Counted from the first letter of the stretch, positions 1 to 7,560 are shown. The stretch is 8,267 bases of DNA from Phycisphaerae bacterium (GCA_028277545.1 JANQGB010000489.1:1-8267); one strand, 5' to 3'. The notes: generated from the sequence alone by a model not told the origin. Translations and numbers: made by a program.

Positions 1-3000
1 GACTCGGGGTCGTAGCGGCGCCCGGTGAACAGATAGGGGTTGCCGATCTGGGAGCCCTCCAGTTCGATCCCCGCCGAGTCGAAGAACAAGGGGCCGCCGA
101 AGTCGAGGTAGTCGTACCGCTCGGACACGGCGCCGGCCGCGTCCGTTACGGCCACCACGTTGTGAAGATCGTCGCAGTGGTAGTAGTAGTCCTCCGGGCT
201 GCCGCTGGCGTCGACGTCGCGCTGCATGTTCAGCACCTCGTCGATGTAACGTCCATAGACGTACGTGGCCAACGGCTGCCCCTCCCCGTCCTGCTCCTCA
301 CAGACCCGCCACCCGTCGTAGAAGTATTGCGTCTGCGCCGCGGTATCGTCGGCGTCCACCACCCGCGCGATCCGCCGACCCAGCGCGTCGTAGGCGTAGG
401 TGTGTCTCTGACCGGCCGCCATGTCGACGTACTCGACCATCCGATCGCGATAGTCATAGCTGATCAGGGCCGCGCAACCATCGCTGATCGTGGTTCCGAA
501 GAGCCGCTGGAAGCTGGCATAATCGCGCAGGTCCACGTCGTGATCCTCGCCTTCCAGGTCGAAGGCCTGGCACCAGGGACTGCCGGCAGTCGGATCGTCC
601 GCCCCGTTCAGGCAATCGGCGAGGACGGCGAACTCGTCCAGGTCCGTGTGGCCGATGCAATAGACGTCACCGGCGCCGACCGTAGTCAGGTTCCCGTTGC
701 GGTCGTAGCTGCGTACATCGTCGGGCGTGGTGGTGTATTGATTGGCCTCGCCGTCGAACAGCGGCGGTCCCGCCACCCGGGTGTAGTATCCGACCCCGAG
801 CCCCGGGTTGCCGCCGACGAAGATTCGGTTGCCCACGTTGTCGAGGAAGAACGCGGTGTCGCGAACCACGCTCCTGGCCGGATCATTGACCGTGGTGTGA
901 GCCAAACGGTAGATCGAGTCGTAGGTGTAGTCGTGGACCTGTCGCGGTCCGCCAGGGCGCACGTCTGCCCGTTGGACCTTGTTATACATGCGATCCCAGG
1001 CGTACGTCCGCTGGTCTATGACGTTGTCGGCTCCTTCGGGATCGAACGCGTGCCTCATGCCCACGATACGCCGCACGTTGTCGTAGGTGAAATCGGTTTG
1101 GGTGTTGTTGCCGAAGGTGCGCCGTTCGGTCCGCGCCGGGCCAACGTAGTCGTACTCAGCTATCAAGCCCCCGCCGTCCAAGATGCTCTGCAAGCGATTC
1201 AGTTCGTCGTAGGACCGCGTGATGGTCCGCCCACTTGGGTAGACGCAGGTAAGCTGGTTGCCTACGCCGTCGAACACGCTGGTGGTGACCTGGCCGTTGA
1301 GGGACTCGGCCACGGTTCGGGACAGCGAGTCGTAATCGCGAGTGACAATCGAGTCGTCATCCTCGGCGCGGACCATACGCGAGCGGCCATCAAAGGTGAA
1401 CGTCTCCACCGTCGTGTCGTCTGTTACTCCTGGCCCGGGTACGACCACCCTCGATGCCACGCGGTTGAGCAGGTCAAACGTGGTGGTTGCCACGCTACCG
1501 TTGGCATCCGCTGCGATCACCACGTTGTCGTGCACGTCGTGGACAAACGTGTTCTGCGTGCCGTCGGCGCAGTCTTCCGTGACCAGGCGGTTCAGGGCGT
1601 CGTAGACGTAGCTCGTCGTGTTGCCGTTGTCGTCCGTCTCGGCCACCAGCCGCGACGAGTCGTCCCAGGTCTGCGTGGTAACCACGGTGCCGGCCGGGTT
1701 GCCGGTGCCAGTGCCGTCGTCGGTCAGGAAGCGCGTGGTAGTGGTGAGGCGGTTAAGCCCGTCGTAGGCATAGCGGACGATGTTGCCCGGGTCGATAGGA
1801 TTCACCGGGCGCAGGGCGTCGATCAGCACTGTGCGGTTGTCTCGGGAGTCGTAGCCGTATTCTACTGTGTTGGCGTCGTCGTCCACCATCCTGATGCGGC
1901 GGTCGAGGTTGTCGTAGGCGTAACTGGTAACGAAGATTTCATCGGGCTCGCCCAGGTCTGACTTCTCGACTTGCGTAACGCTGAGCAGGTTGGAGTTCTG
2001 GTCATACTCATGGGTGCCGGTATTACCCTTGTGGTCGGTCATCACGCTGCGCCGGTTGGCGGTATCATAGGCAGTCAGTGCCTGATGGAGGTTGTCATCC
2101 ACCATACGCGTCACCTGTGAGTTGTCGCTGTACTCGACATCGGTCGTGGCCAGGCCGTCGCCGATGGAAGTCTGCGTCTGCGTGTCAAACAACGCCGCTT
2201 CGAGGTGCGTCAATCGGTCCATGGCGTCGTAGGTTACGGTGACCTCCGAAAGCCGCACGTTGCCGGCCTGCCCCGGGACATCAAGGACCTCGCCGTCAAT
2301 GCGTTCGCTGACTCGATTGCCGTTAGCGTCGTAATGAACAGTCGCCACGTTGCCCATTGGCCCAGTGGTACTCACCAGCCGGTCGTACCCGTCGTATGCG
2401 TAAGCGATTGCGCGCGGGCTGTCCTCCAGTCCCTGGCTCACCATCGTGCGGTTGCGATTGCCGTCGTAGTCGAACCGGGTGGTGACCTGGTCAGGGTCGC
2501 CCGTGGCTCGAATCTCCTGGAAGACCAGGTCGCGCTCATCGTAGAGCGTGCGGACGACGTTGGCCGGCTGGTTACCGTTGGTTGCTTCGCCCTTTCGCAG
2601 CAAGGTGTGATTGCGGTTAGCGTCGTACTCGTACTCGGTGACGACGAATTCGCCGGCGGGCAGCGTCGAGCAATCCAGATCGCCCGGCTCCAGGTCGGCG
2701 CTGCCCACCTCCTCGCAGATCCGAGCCTGCCGGTTGAGGATCTCTCGATCGTAAACCACCGAGAAATGGGCGTTGGCTTGTAGCACACCCTGATCATCGA
2801 TGTTCTGCGTATCGATGCGCACGATGTTGTCGTTGGCATCGTAGAACGTGTCGGTCTCGTATCGAACGCCGCTGCCGTCAGTCACCTGGCGTGACGTTTC
2901 GCGAACCACCTGATCGAGCGCGTTGAAGGTGTAGAGGGCGTCGTGTCCGCGCGGGTCGATCCGGCGGATCAGGTTTCCACGGTCGTCGTACTCGAAGGTG

Positions 3001-4229
3001 GTGGTGAGGGCGAAACCAGCCGCGTCTACGATCTGCTGCCGTCTGTACCCGGCCTGCGGGCCGCTGGCGTAGTAGGTGAACTCGTCACGGCGGCGGTGTC
3101 CGCTGCCGTTGTCGGGCAGAACGTGGGCCGTCATCTGGCCGAAGTCGTTGTACTCCCAGTCCTCCACGATGCCGGCGATGCGGTGAACGGTCTGGGTGCG
3201 GTTGCCGGCGTCGTCGTAGCCGTGCACGGTCTCGTTGCCGCGACCGTCGACGTGCCGGGTCACGAAGTTGGTGCCGCAGCAGCCACCCAAGTCCACGTCG
3301 TATTCGAACAGCTCGACTATCTCGTCCTGGTCGCCACCCAGCGGGCCGGGCAGGCGGTGGACCTCCCGCAGGTTGCCGCGGGAGCGCCGCGGAGCGTCAG
3401 CGTCCAGGTCCATCTCGTAGACGTTCTCGGTGACGTTGCCGTTGGGGTGACTGATCCGGGTGACAAGTGAATCCTCGTTGTACTCAACCCGCGTCTCGAA
3501 GAAGGCCGGATCGCCGGGGCGGAGTTGGCCGGTTGGCCTGTTGAGTGTCTCGGTAGTGGCCGCGTCCGGATCCGGGGCCCGGCCGGTATAATCACGCTGG
3601 ATCACCCCGCGGTTGCGGTCGTCGTAGAAGAACTCCTTGACGTTGCCCACCCTGTCGTTGGCGATGACCTTGATGACCGCGAAGTTGTTGCTCTCGTCCG
3701 GGGTCTGAGGAACATAAACCAGATCGATCATGTCGCCCGGTTCACCCCAGACCTGGCGCACCAAGCGGTCGAAGTTGGGGTTGGCCGGATCGGTGGTGTG
3801 CCGCGGATCGGCCTCGTCGACGGTGTGAGCGTAGGTGTTGACCAGGTAAGTCTGACCCTTGGGATCCGTGATAGTCAGCAGATCGTGGTTGAGCCGCTCG
3901 TCGGAAAAGCCCGTAGTGTAGGTGTAGATCGTCGTCTTGCCGGCCGGGTAGTCGTTGCCGTTCGGCGTGCCCACCACGACCGGTGTAGTGACCGACTTGA
4001 GGTCGCCGAGACTGCCGCCGGGCTCGATGCCGTCATAGTACTCATAGGTCACCTGCCTGCCGGCGTAGTCGGTTACTGATTCCACTAAGCCGTCGTCATT
4101 GTAGGCGATCGTCACGTCTCGGTTGTGGACCTCCGTGTCAAGGGTGTCATGGATGGTGACCAGCCGTCCCTGGGAATCGTACTCCAACGCGATGGTGTTA
4201 CCGTTGCGGTCGCTGATGGCGCTGAGCTT
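1..4229 (-). repeat. RHS/YD-repeat array (residues 1110-2518), about 40 units, entering the RHS core
   Basis: Degenerate repeats of about 20-35 residues have the form xYDxxGRLxxxxxxxGxxxT. Examples: GYDDAGNRTQ, EYDDRGNLIRR, AYDGYDRLVS, HYDANGNRVS, AYDNLDRRIR, AYDGLNRLTT, VYDALNRLVT, SYDELNRLQS, AYDALGRRIA. At DNA level this gives a recurring gtcgta and gttgcc ladder on the plus strand. A GGCCGT motif with neighbouring cysteines lies at residues 1424-1429. The last part, with HNVVAVTDAAG, ERYDYLDFG and NPYLFTGRRYDPE, is the conserved approach to the RHS core. The normal continuation (about TGLY-YRARYYDP-GRF) would lie just left of base 1. Confidence 0.93.
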
Positions 4230-7200
4230 GCCCTCGGTAGGGCTGCCGTCCAGGGCGTGGAACTGCCAGCTGCCGGTGTCCTGGAAGGTGAGGGTGAAGC
4301 TGTTGTCCGGGTTCTGGCTGATCTCTCGGAAGAACTCGCGATCAGCCCAGGTGCCACCTGGTTGGGCGGCATACGTATCCACTCGGGTGTTGCCGTCGTG
4401 AAGCTTCAGGTGTGCGTCAGCCCGCTCGAGGAACACGTTGTAGGAGAAGTCCCAACCCTGGCCAGCGGGAGTGTCGGGTCCGATCCGCGAGCGGTACTTG
4501 CGGCCCCAGACGAAATCCAGACCGCGCCCGCTGATGCGGAGATCCTCAGCACTCTCGTAGAACTCGCCGGAGAACAGATGTACCGGGTCGAGCCGCAACG
4601 AACCGTGGGGATCTTCGCATACGACGCAGTCGCACGGATCAGCCGGGGGCGAGTCTTTCGGTCCGGGCTCCAGGAGTGGATCGTCGTCCTCGTTGAGCGG
4701 TTCACACTCGTCGGGTATCCAGTTGCTGTTGATGTCCGTGCTCTCGCCGGTCGCAATATCCACGTCGTCGGGGAGGCCATTGCTGTTGCAGTCATCGCAT
4801 TCATCCGGCACTCCATTGTTGTTGAGGTCGGTGCTGGTTCCGTCGGCGATATCGCACTCATCGGGAATGCCGTTGCTGTTGCAGTCCTCACTGAACCCGT
4901 CGGCGATGTCGAGATCGTCGGGGACGTTGTTGTCGTTGCAATCCGGCTCGCAGTCATCTGGAATGCCGTTCGTGTTGAGATCCGTGCTGGTTCCGTCAGC
5001 GAGATCGCACTCGTCGGGAACGTCGTTGGTGTTGCAGTCCTGGCTGGTTCCCTCCGCAATGTCTACATCATCGGGGATGCCGTTGCTGTTACAGTCCTGT
5101 ACGCACGTAGTGTCATCCCCGCGGTAAGTTCCGCCGTTGTCCTCGCACGCAGCCTGCGTCACGCCTTCCACGCACGTGGAGTCCGTCAGGGAGCACGCCC
5201 CGATTGGCGGTAGTGTGCATTCCGGCGTGTGCAGGACGAACACGGAGGTGGAGCTGCCTGGCGGTGGTGGTCCGCCGCCGAAGCTGGTCACCTGGACGTA
5301 GTAGCTCACGCCCGCCGTCGTAGAGATGCACAGACAGGAGTCGCGCTCCGTGGAGGAAGTGTCGGCGTCGTAGCAGGAAGCGTCGGGGTCGGCCCCCGCG
5401 CCGGACAGCGTATCAGCGCAGTCGTCGTTCTCGCCCAGCAGCGTTCCTCCGCAGGCATCGAATACCCGAAGCACGGTGTTGTAATCTGAGTTGCACGTGT
5501 CGAAGACGGCAGCGCTGCTGAGGGCCTCGGCGCTGAAGAAGAGGCCGCAGGACGTCCCGTCGCCGAGGTAAGTGCCTCCGGCTCCCGTGCAGGCCGCCTC
5601 GCTGGAGACGTCGGCACAACTGAAATCGCCCAGACAGCACGCCCCGCCGGCCGGAGGCGTATCGCTGCAGACGACGCTCAGGTTGCCGGCCACGTCCGCT
5701 CCGCCGGCCCCTCCCAGGCGAATGAGATAGCCGGCTCCCGCCGTGGTGGACACGGTGACGGAGGACGCCGCCCCGCCGGCGCCGCACCCGGAGTCATCCG
5801 CGCACGCATGGCTGGTCATGGCGCCACAGTCAGAACCCGAGTACACTTCTAGGACCGTGTCAGGCCCGGCGCCGCTGTCACACGTCTCTACGGTCAGATC
5901 TCCGGTGCAGGACGCCGTGTGCGCGGACCAGATGTCGTTCCCAAAGTCCGGATCACATGGCGCGGGCGCGCCGGAGTCAAGAGTGGCTCCGGCTGTATCG
6001 TAGGGTGTGAGGCCGTCGGTTACGGCGGTCGCCTGTTCGCAGGTGTCGTTGACCGGCACGCCACATACCGGACCGGGACAGGTGGAGAAATCACCCTGGT
6101 ATGTTCCGCCCAGGGTGGCGCATTCGACGCCGGTGAGGCCGTTGGTGCAACTGTCATCGGGCAGGCAGCATGCCCCAACCGCAGGCGTGGCGCTACAGAA
6201 GATGTTCAGATTACCGGCCACGTCGGCGCCGCCGGCGCCGGCCAAGCGAATAGTGTGTTCAGCTCCCACGGTGGCGGACACGGTTGCGGAGGACGCCGAT
6301 CCGTCGGCACCGCACCCGGAGTCGTCCGCGCACGCTTGGCTGGTCATCGTGCCACAGTCCGAACCCAAGTAGACTTCGAGGACCGTGTCGGGGCCGGCGC
6401 CGCTGTCACAAGTCTCAACCGTCAACTCGCCCGTACAGATAGAGGTGTGCCTGAACCAAACGTCGTTCACAAACCCCGCATCACATGGTGCAGGAGCGCT
6501 CGCGTCGAGAGTAGCCCCGGCAGTGTCGTAAGCTGTGACCCCATCGCTGACAGCGGTCGCCTGGTCACAAGTGTCGCTGACCGGCACACCACAGAACGGA
6601 CCGGGACAGGTGGAGAAGTCACCCTGGTAGGTTCCCCCCAGAGTAGCGCACTCGACCCCGGTCAGGCCGTTGGTGCAACTGTCGTCCGGCAGGCAGCACG
6701 CGCCGGTGAACTCGCCTACCTCAATACGGTATCTGAACTGGAGCGCGGTCACCGTTACTCCACTGACTCCGCCGAGCGTGAATCGGTCCTTCAGGTTCGT
6801 AGCCGTGGTACCGGCCGAGTTGAGATCGAAGGTGAGCAGCACGGAGCCTCCGGCGCCGAAGATGACTGCTTCGGCCTCGACGATGTCAAAGGGCGACACG
6901 CCAAGGTCCGGGTCGAGTGGATCACCCGGAACGCCCGGGCCGCCGGCGTCCTGCTTGGCCAGGTCGGCCCCCAGGACGTCGATCACATCGCCTGGGGCGC
7001 ACTCGGTTCCGTTGGGCATCATGTCGGTGCCGTCGCCGGAGGCGGCCTGAATGGTTATCGTAACGGTGCCGTCGCCGTTAACCGTTTCGGTCTCGCTTAT
7101 CTCAACGCTGGCGCCGCTGAAGGGGTTGTGGCCACATATCTCCGACAGACCATCGTAGATGAGTCCCAGGCAAGGCACTCCCGCCGAGTCTACCTCGGGC

Positions 7201-7556
7201 AGGTAATCGCTATCGGAATTGCAGAACCACAGCACCCCGAGATCGTACGTGTCGCCGAAGGCGCGCACACCCGGGCTGTCTGCCGTCAGCAGCCTGTGCC
7301 TCCCCGGCTGCCGTGATTGCGCCGCCAGCGCAAGGTCGGCCGAGGAGGAGGTCGACACTCGTCCCAAGGCGCCCGGCGTGGGAGTAGTCGACGCGTCCGA
7401 CTTTGTATTCTCTGCCGTGCTTCGGCTGCCGGAGGACAGGGTGCATAGCAAAACCACGGCGAGCAGTCGTCTCGTGCATCGGCGGGATACTCCCCTGGCC
7501 TCGGCACCTGAACGAATCTCAGTATGGACACGGTATCGTGCGCTCTGAGTACACAT
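1..7556 (-). CDS. Giant secreted RHS/YD-repeat protein with cysteine modules and Asn/Asp-rich repeats, C-terminus outside window
   Basis: The frame is open without a stop for 2518 codons from the ATG at 7556 to base 3 and continues past the left edge. Protein order: signal peptide 1-48; unrecognised region 49-284; cysteine-rich PPC-like modules from 285, 461 and 638; a fourth cysteine head at 786; eight DCNxNGIPDEC-type repeats 821-951; DUF6531-like entry domain from D990 (DPVHLFSGEF, then GRGLDFVWGRKYRS); about 40 YD repeats from 1110 (GYDDAGNR, AYDGLNRL, VYDALNRL, AYDALGRR); and the start of the RHS core, ending NPYLFTGRRYDPE at 2506-2518. Known for the family: YD repeats build a beta-strand cocoon, often enclosing a C-terminal effector. 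Inferred: an exported or surface protein. Toxin activity cannot be judged because the variable C-terminus is missing. The ATG at 7556 is chosen for its strong Shine-Dalgarno and nearby signal peptide. The frame stays open upstream to a TGA at 7725-7727, with another ATG at 7643 that lies inside the putative -10 box. RHS identity is near certain; the biological role is not. Confidence 0.96.
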   Translation of the reverse strand, partial: MCTQSARYRVHTEIRSGAEARGVSRRCTRRLLAVVLLCTLSSGSRSTAENTKSDASTTPTPGALGRVSTSSSADLALAAQSRQPGRHRLLTADSPGVRAFGDTYDLGVLWFCNSDSDYLPEVDSAGVPCLGLIYDGLSEICGHNPFSGASVEISETETVNGDGTVTITIQAASGDGTDMMPNGTECAPGDVIDVLGADLAKQDAGGPGVPGDPLDPDLGVSPFDIVEAEAVIFGAGGSVLLTFDLNSAGTTATNLKDRFTLGGVSGVTVTALQFRYRIEVGEFTGACCLPDDSCTNGLTGVECATLGGTYQGDFSTCPGPFCGVPVSDTCDQATAVSDGVTAYDTAGATLDASAPAPCDAGFVNDVWFRHTSICTGELTVETCDSGAGPDTVLEVYLGSDCGTMTSQACADDSGCGADGSASSATVSATVGAEHTIRLAGAGGADVAGNLNIFCSATPAVGACCLPDDSCTNGLTGVECATLGGTYQGDFSTCPGPVCGVPVNDTCEQATAVTDGLTPYDTAGATLDSGAPAPCDPDFGNDIWSAHTASCTGDLTVETCDSGAGPDTVLEVYSGSDCGAMTSHACADDSGCGAGGAASSVTVSTTAGAGYLIRLGGAGGADVAGNLSVVCSDTPPAGGACCLGDFSCADVSSEAACTGAGGTYLGDGTSCGLFFSAEALSSAAVFDTCNSDYNTVLRVFDACGGTLLGENDDCADTLSGAGADPDASCYDADTSSTERDSCLCISTTAGVSYYVQVTSFGGGPPPPGSSTSVFVLHTPECTLPPIGACSLTDSTCVEGVTQAACEDNGGTYRGDDTTCVQDCNSNGIPDDVDIAEGTSQDCNTNDVPDECDLADGTSTDLNTNGIPDDCEPDCNDNNVPDDLDIADGFSEDCNSNGIPDECDIADGTSTDLNNNGVPDECDDCNSNGLPDDVDIATGESTDINSNWIPDECEPLNEDDDPLLEPGPKDSPPADPCDCVVCEDPHGSLRLDPVHLFSGEFYESAEDLRISGRGLDFVWGRKYRSRIGPDTPAGQGWDFSYNVFLERADAHLKLHDGNTRVDTYAAQPGGTWADREFFREISQNPDNSFTLTFQDTGSWQFHALDGSPTEGKLSAISDRNGNTIALEYDSQGRLVTIHDTLDTEVHNRDVTIAYNDDGLVESVTDYAGRQVTYEYYDGIEPGGSLGDLKSVTTPVVVGTPNGNDYPAGKTTIYTYTTGFSDERLNHDLLTITDPKGQTYLVNTYAHTVDEADPRHTTDPANPNFDRLVRQVWGEPGDMIDLVYVPQTPDESNNFAVIKVIANDRVGNVKEFFYDDRNRGVIQRDYTGRAPDPDAATTETLNRPTGQLRPGDPAFFETRVEYNEDSLVTRISHPNGNVTENVYEMDLDADAPRRSRGNLREVHRLPGPLGGDQDEIVELFEYDVDLGGCCGTNFVTRHVDGRGNETVHGYDDAGNRTQTVHRIAGIVEDWEYNDFGQMTAHVLPDNGSGHRRRDEFTYYASGPQAGYRRQQIVDAAGFALTTTFEYDDRGNLIRRIDPRGHDALYTFNALDQVVRETSRQVTDGSGVRYETDTFYDANDNIVRIDTQNIDDQGVLQANAHFSVVYDREILNRQARICEEVGSADLEPGDLDCSTLPAGEFVVTEYEYDANRNHTLLRKGEATNGNQPANVVRTLYDERDLVFQEIRATGDPDQVTTRFDYDGNRNRTMVSQGLEDSPRAIAYAYDGYDRLVSTTGPMGNVATVHYDANGNRVSERIDGEVLDVPGQAGNVRLSEVTVTYDAMDRLTHLEAALFDTQTQTSIGDGLATTDVEYSDNSQVTRMVDDNLHQALTAYDTANRRSVMTDHKGNTGTHEYDQNSNLLSVTQVEKSDLGEPDEIFVTSYAYDNLDRRIRMVDDDANTVEYGYDSRDNRTVLIDALRPVNPIDPGNIVRYAYDGLNRLTTTTRFLTDDGTGTGNPAGTVVTTQTWDDSSRLVAETDDNGNTTSYVYDALNRLVTEDCADGTQNTFVHDVHDNVVIAADANGSVATTTFDLLNRVASRVVVPGPGVTDDTTVETFTFDGRSRMVRAEDDDSIVTRDYDSLSRTVAESLNGQVTTSVFDGVGNQLTCVYPSGRTITRSYDELNRLQSILDGGGLIAEYDYVGPARTERRTFGNNTQTDFTYDNVRRIVGMRHAFDPEGADNVIDQRTYAWDRMYNKVQRADVRPGGPRQVHDYTYDSIYRLAHTTVNDPARSVVRDTAFFLDNVGNRIFVGGNPGLGVGYYTRVAGPPLFDGEANQYTTTPDDVRSYDRNGNLTTVGAGDVYCIGHTDLDEFAVLADCLNGADDPTAGSPWCQAFDLEGEDHDVDLRDYASFQRLFGTTISDGCAALISYDYRDRMVEYVDMAAGQRHTYAYDALGRRIARVVDADDTAAQTQYFYDGWRVCEEQDGEGQPLATYVYGRYIDEVLNMQRDVDASGSPEDYYYHCDDLHNVVAVTDAAGAVSERYDYLDFGGPLFFDSAGIELEGSQIGNPYLFTGRRYDPE
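462..665 (-). other. Dockerin-like module inside the YD-repeat array (residues 2298-2365)
   Basis: Between the YD units SYDRNGNLTT and SYDYRDRMVEY the chain carries a non-YD insert of about 68 residues. It reads TDLDEFAVLADCLNGADDP, then a linker with cysteine, then DVDLRDYASFQRLFGT. This two-helix pattern, with DL-EF-V-LADCLNG followed by DVDL-DYA-FQ, is the dockerin-type segment commonly seen at the C-terminus of planctomycete exported proteins. The second loop keeps several acidic positions (DLEGEDHDVDL). The first loop is mostly lost, since YCIGHTDLDEF has only its end. Four cysteines (YC, DC, PC, GC) are present. The position in the middle of the repeat shell is unusual. Confidence 0.72.
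4230..4589 (-). other. RHS entry domain (DUF6531-like) of the giant protein (residues 990-1109)
   Basis: The segment begins DPVHLFSGEFYESAEDLRIS and continues GRGLDFVWGRKYRS, which is the standard DUF6531 pattern (DPV-TGEF, DL-I-GRGL, R-Y-S). It then runs GQGWDFSYNVFLE, a Trp-rich stretch GGTWADREFF and a beta hairpin around SFTLTFQDTGSWQFHA. It is preceded by a Pro/Asp linker with cysteines (CDCVVC). In known RHS proteins this domain marks the start of the repeat shell. It is complete here, with no shift of frame. Confidence 0.85.
4698..5096 (-). repeat. Eight DCNxNGIPDECD-type repeats, thrombospondin type 3-like (residues 821-953)
   Basis: Eight units are readable in order, starting DCNSNGIPDDVD, DCNTNDVPDECD, DLNTNGIPDDCEP, DCNDNNVPDDLD, DCNSNGIPDECD, DLNNNGVPDECD, DCNSNGLPDDVD and DINSNWIPDECEP. 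Most full-length units end in a short linker such as IADGTST. Asp and Asn at alternating positions resemble calcium-binding loops of the thrombospondin type 3/EF-hand-like kind, common in exported planctomycete proteins. Units starting DL or DI lack the first cysteine, so long and short units are interleaved. They probably form a stiff, calcium-dependent stalk between the N-terminal modules and the RHS shell; that role is inferred. Confidence 0.88.
5097..5201 (-). repeat. Fourth cysteine head, short form with GACS in place of GACC (residues 786-820)
   Basis: The stretch GACSLTDSTCVEGVTQAAC followed by GGTYRGDDTTC keeps the spacing of the earlier heads, but the second cysteine of the opening GACC is serine (TCC at 5190-5192). 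No PPC-like body follows; the chain passes directly into the Asn/Asp repeats. Loss of one cysteine would leave an unpaired partner if the pairing is the same as in the other copies. Confidence 0.8.
5202..5645 (-). repeat. Diverged third cysteine/PPC-like module (residues 638-785)
   Basis: It opens like the two modules before it (GACCLGDFSC, then GGTYLGDGTSC) but is shorter, about 148 residues. The middle differs: FDTCNSDYNTVLRVFDACGG replaces the DTVLEVY core, followed by GENDDCADTLSGAG and a cysteine pair in SCLCIS. It closes with GVSYYVQVTSFGG, which matches the usual last strands of PPC-like domains, and a Gly/Pro linker (GGGPPPPGSS). The same fold with older divergence is the simplest reading. 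It suggests that the first two copies arose from a recent duplication and this one from an older event. Confidence 0.75.
5646..6704 (-). repeat. Tandem duplication, two cysteine-rich PPC-like modules (528 bp + 531 bp)
   Basis: Residues 285-460 and 461-637 are two copies of the same module. Each starts GACCLPDDSCTNGLTGVEC and GGTYQGDFSTCPGP. Each then has a DTC-QATAV-DG-T-YDTAGATLD segment, a CTG-LTVETCDSGAGPDTVLEVY core, an ACADDSGCGA loop, and GGADVAGNL near the end. The DNA is clearly similar too: for example 6069-6089 and 6597-6617 are identical and exactly 528 bases apart. The core resembles the bacterial pre-peptidase C-terminal (PPC) fold, with planctomycete-style cysteine pairs probably forming disulfides after export. 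The assignment to PPC is by pattern memory and is moderate; the duplication itself is directly visible. Confidence 0.88.
6705..7412 (-). other. Unrecognised N-terminal secreted region (residues 49-284)
   Basis: This part of the giant protein matches no family I recognise. It begins with a low-complexity Ser/Thr/Pro/Ala linker (to about residue 100). Then comes a compact stretch containing GDTYDLGVLWFCNSDSDY, a few cysteines and an alternating hydrophobic pattern typical of beta strands (VNGDGTVTITIQAASGDG, then GGSVLLTFDLNSAG). It is poor in charged helices and has no membrane segment. It looks like a beta-sandwich-type extracellular domain, but that is only an inference from residue pattern. 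It sits directly before the first cysteine module, joined through RYRIEVGEFT. Confidence 0.5.
7413..7556 (-). other. Signal peptide of the giant RHS protein (residues 1-48)
   Basis: The first 24 residues form a long polar leader. A positive stretch follows (RRCTRR, residues 25-30), then a hydrophobic core LLAVVLLCTL (31-40), then a small-residue stretch ending RSTA, with likely cleavage after A48. The cysteine at 38 is preceded by VLL, which does not fit a lipobox, so Sec signal peptidase I export is more likely than a lipoprotein. The RR pair is not followed by a clear Tat consensus. The unusually long n-region could mean the true start is further in, but no ATG lies between residue 1 and the positive stretch. 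Confidence 0.8.
7538..7549 (+). repeat. 12-bp direct repeat, copy in RHS start region
   Basis: GTGCGCTCTGAG occurs here, in the first codons of the RHS gene, and again at 7847-7858 in the intergenic region, 309 bases apart in the same orientation. A 12-bp match is unlikely by chance within the 500-base gap alone but expected about twice in a window of this size, so its meaning is open. Confidence 0.45.
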
Positions 7557-7560
7557 GCCG

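Noticed and set aside
162..1961. A 599-codon open frame on the plus strand
   Set aside because: It is in codon register with the minus-strand RHS gene. Plus-strand stops would need the minus codons TTA, CTA or TCA, which are rare in this GC-rich gene. The translation is Val/Gly/Arg-rich low-complexity sequence mirroring the YD repeats, with no ribosome site or domain.
4698..5096. Short regular repeats considered as a CRISPR array or minisatellite
   Set aside because: The repeats are in frame, differ in sequence from unit to unit, and translate into a known protein repeat. There are no unique spacers of constant length.
4125..5213. A 362-codon plus-strand frame with regular repeats
   Set aside because: Its repeats are the antisense of the DCNxNGIPDEC ladder on the minus strand, so it is a shadow.
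5919..7316. A 465-codon plus-strand frame
   Set aside because: It is the antisense, in codon register, of the duplicated cysteine modules. Its apparent internal repeat is the mirror of the 528-bp duplication.
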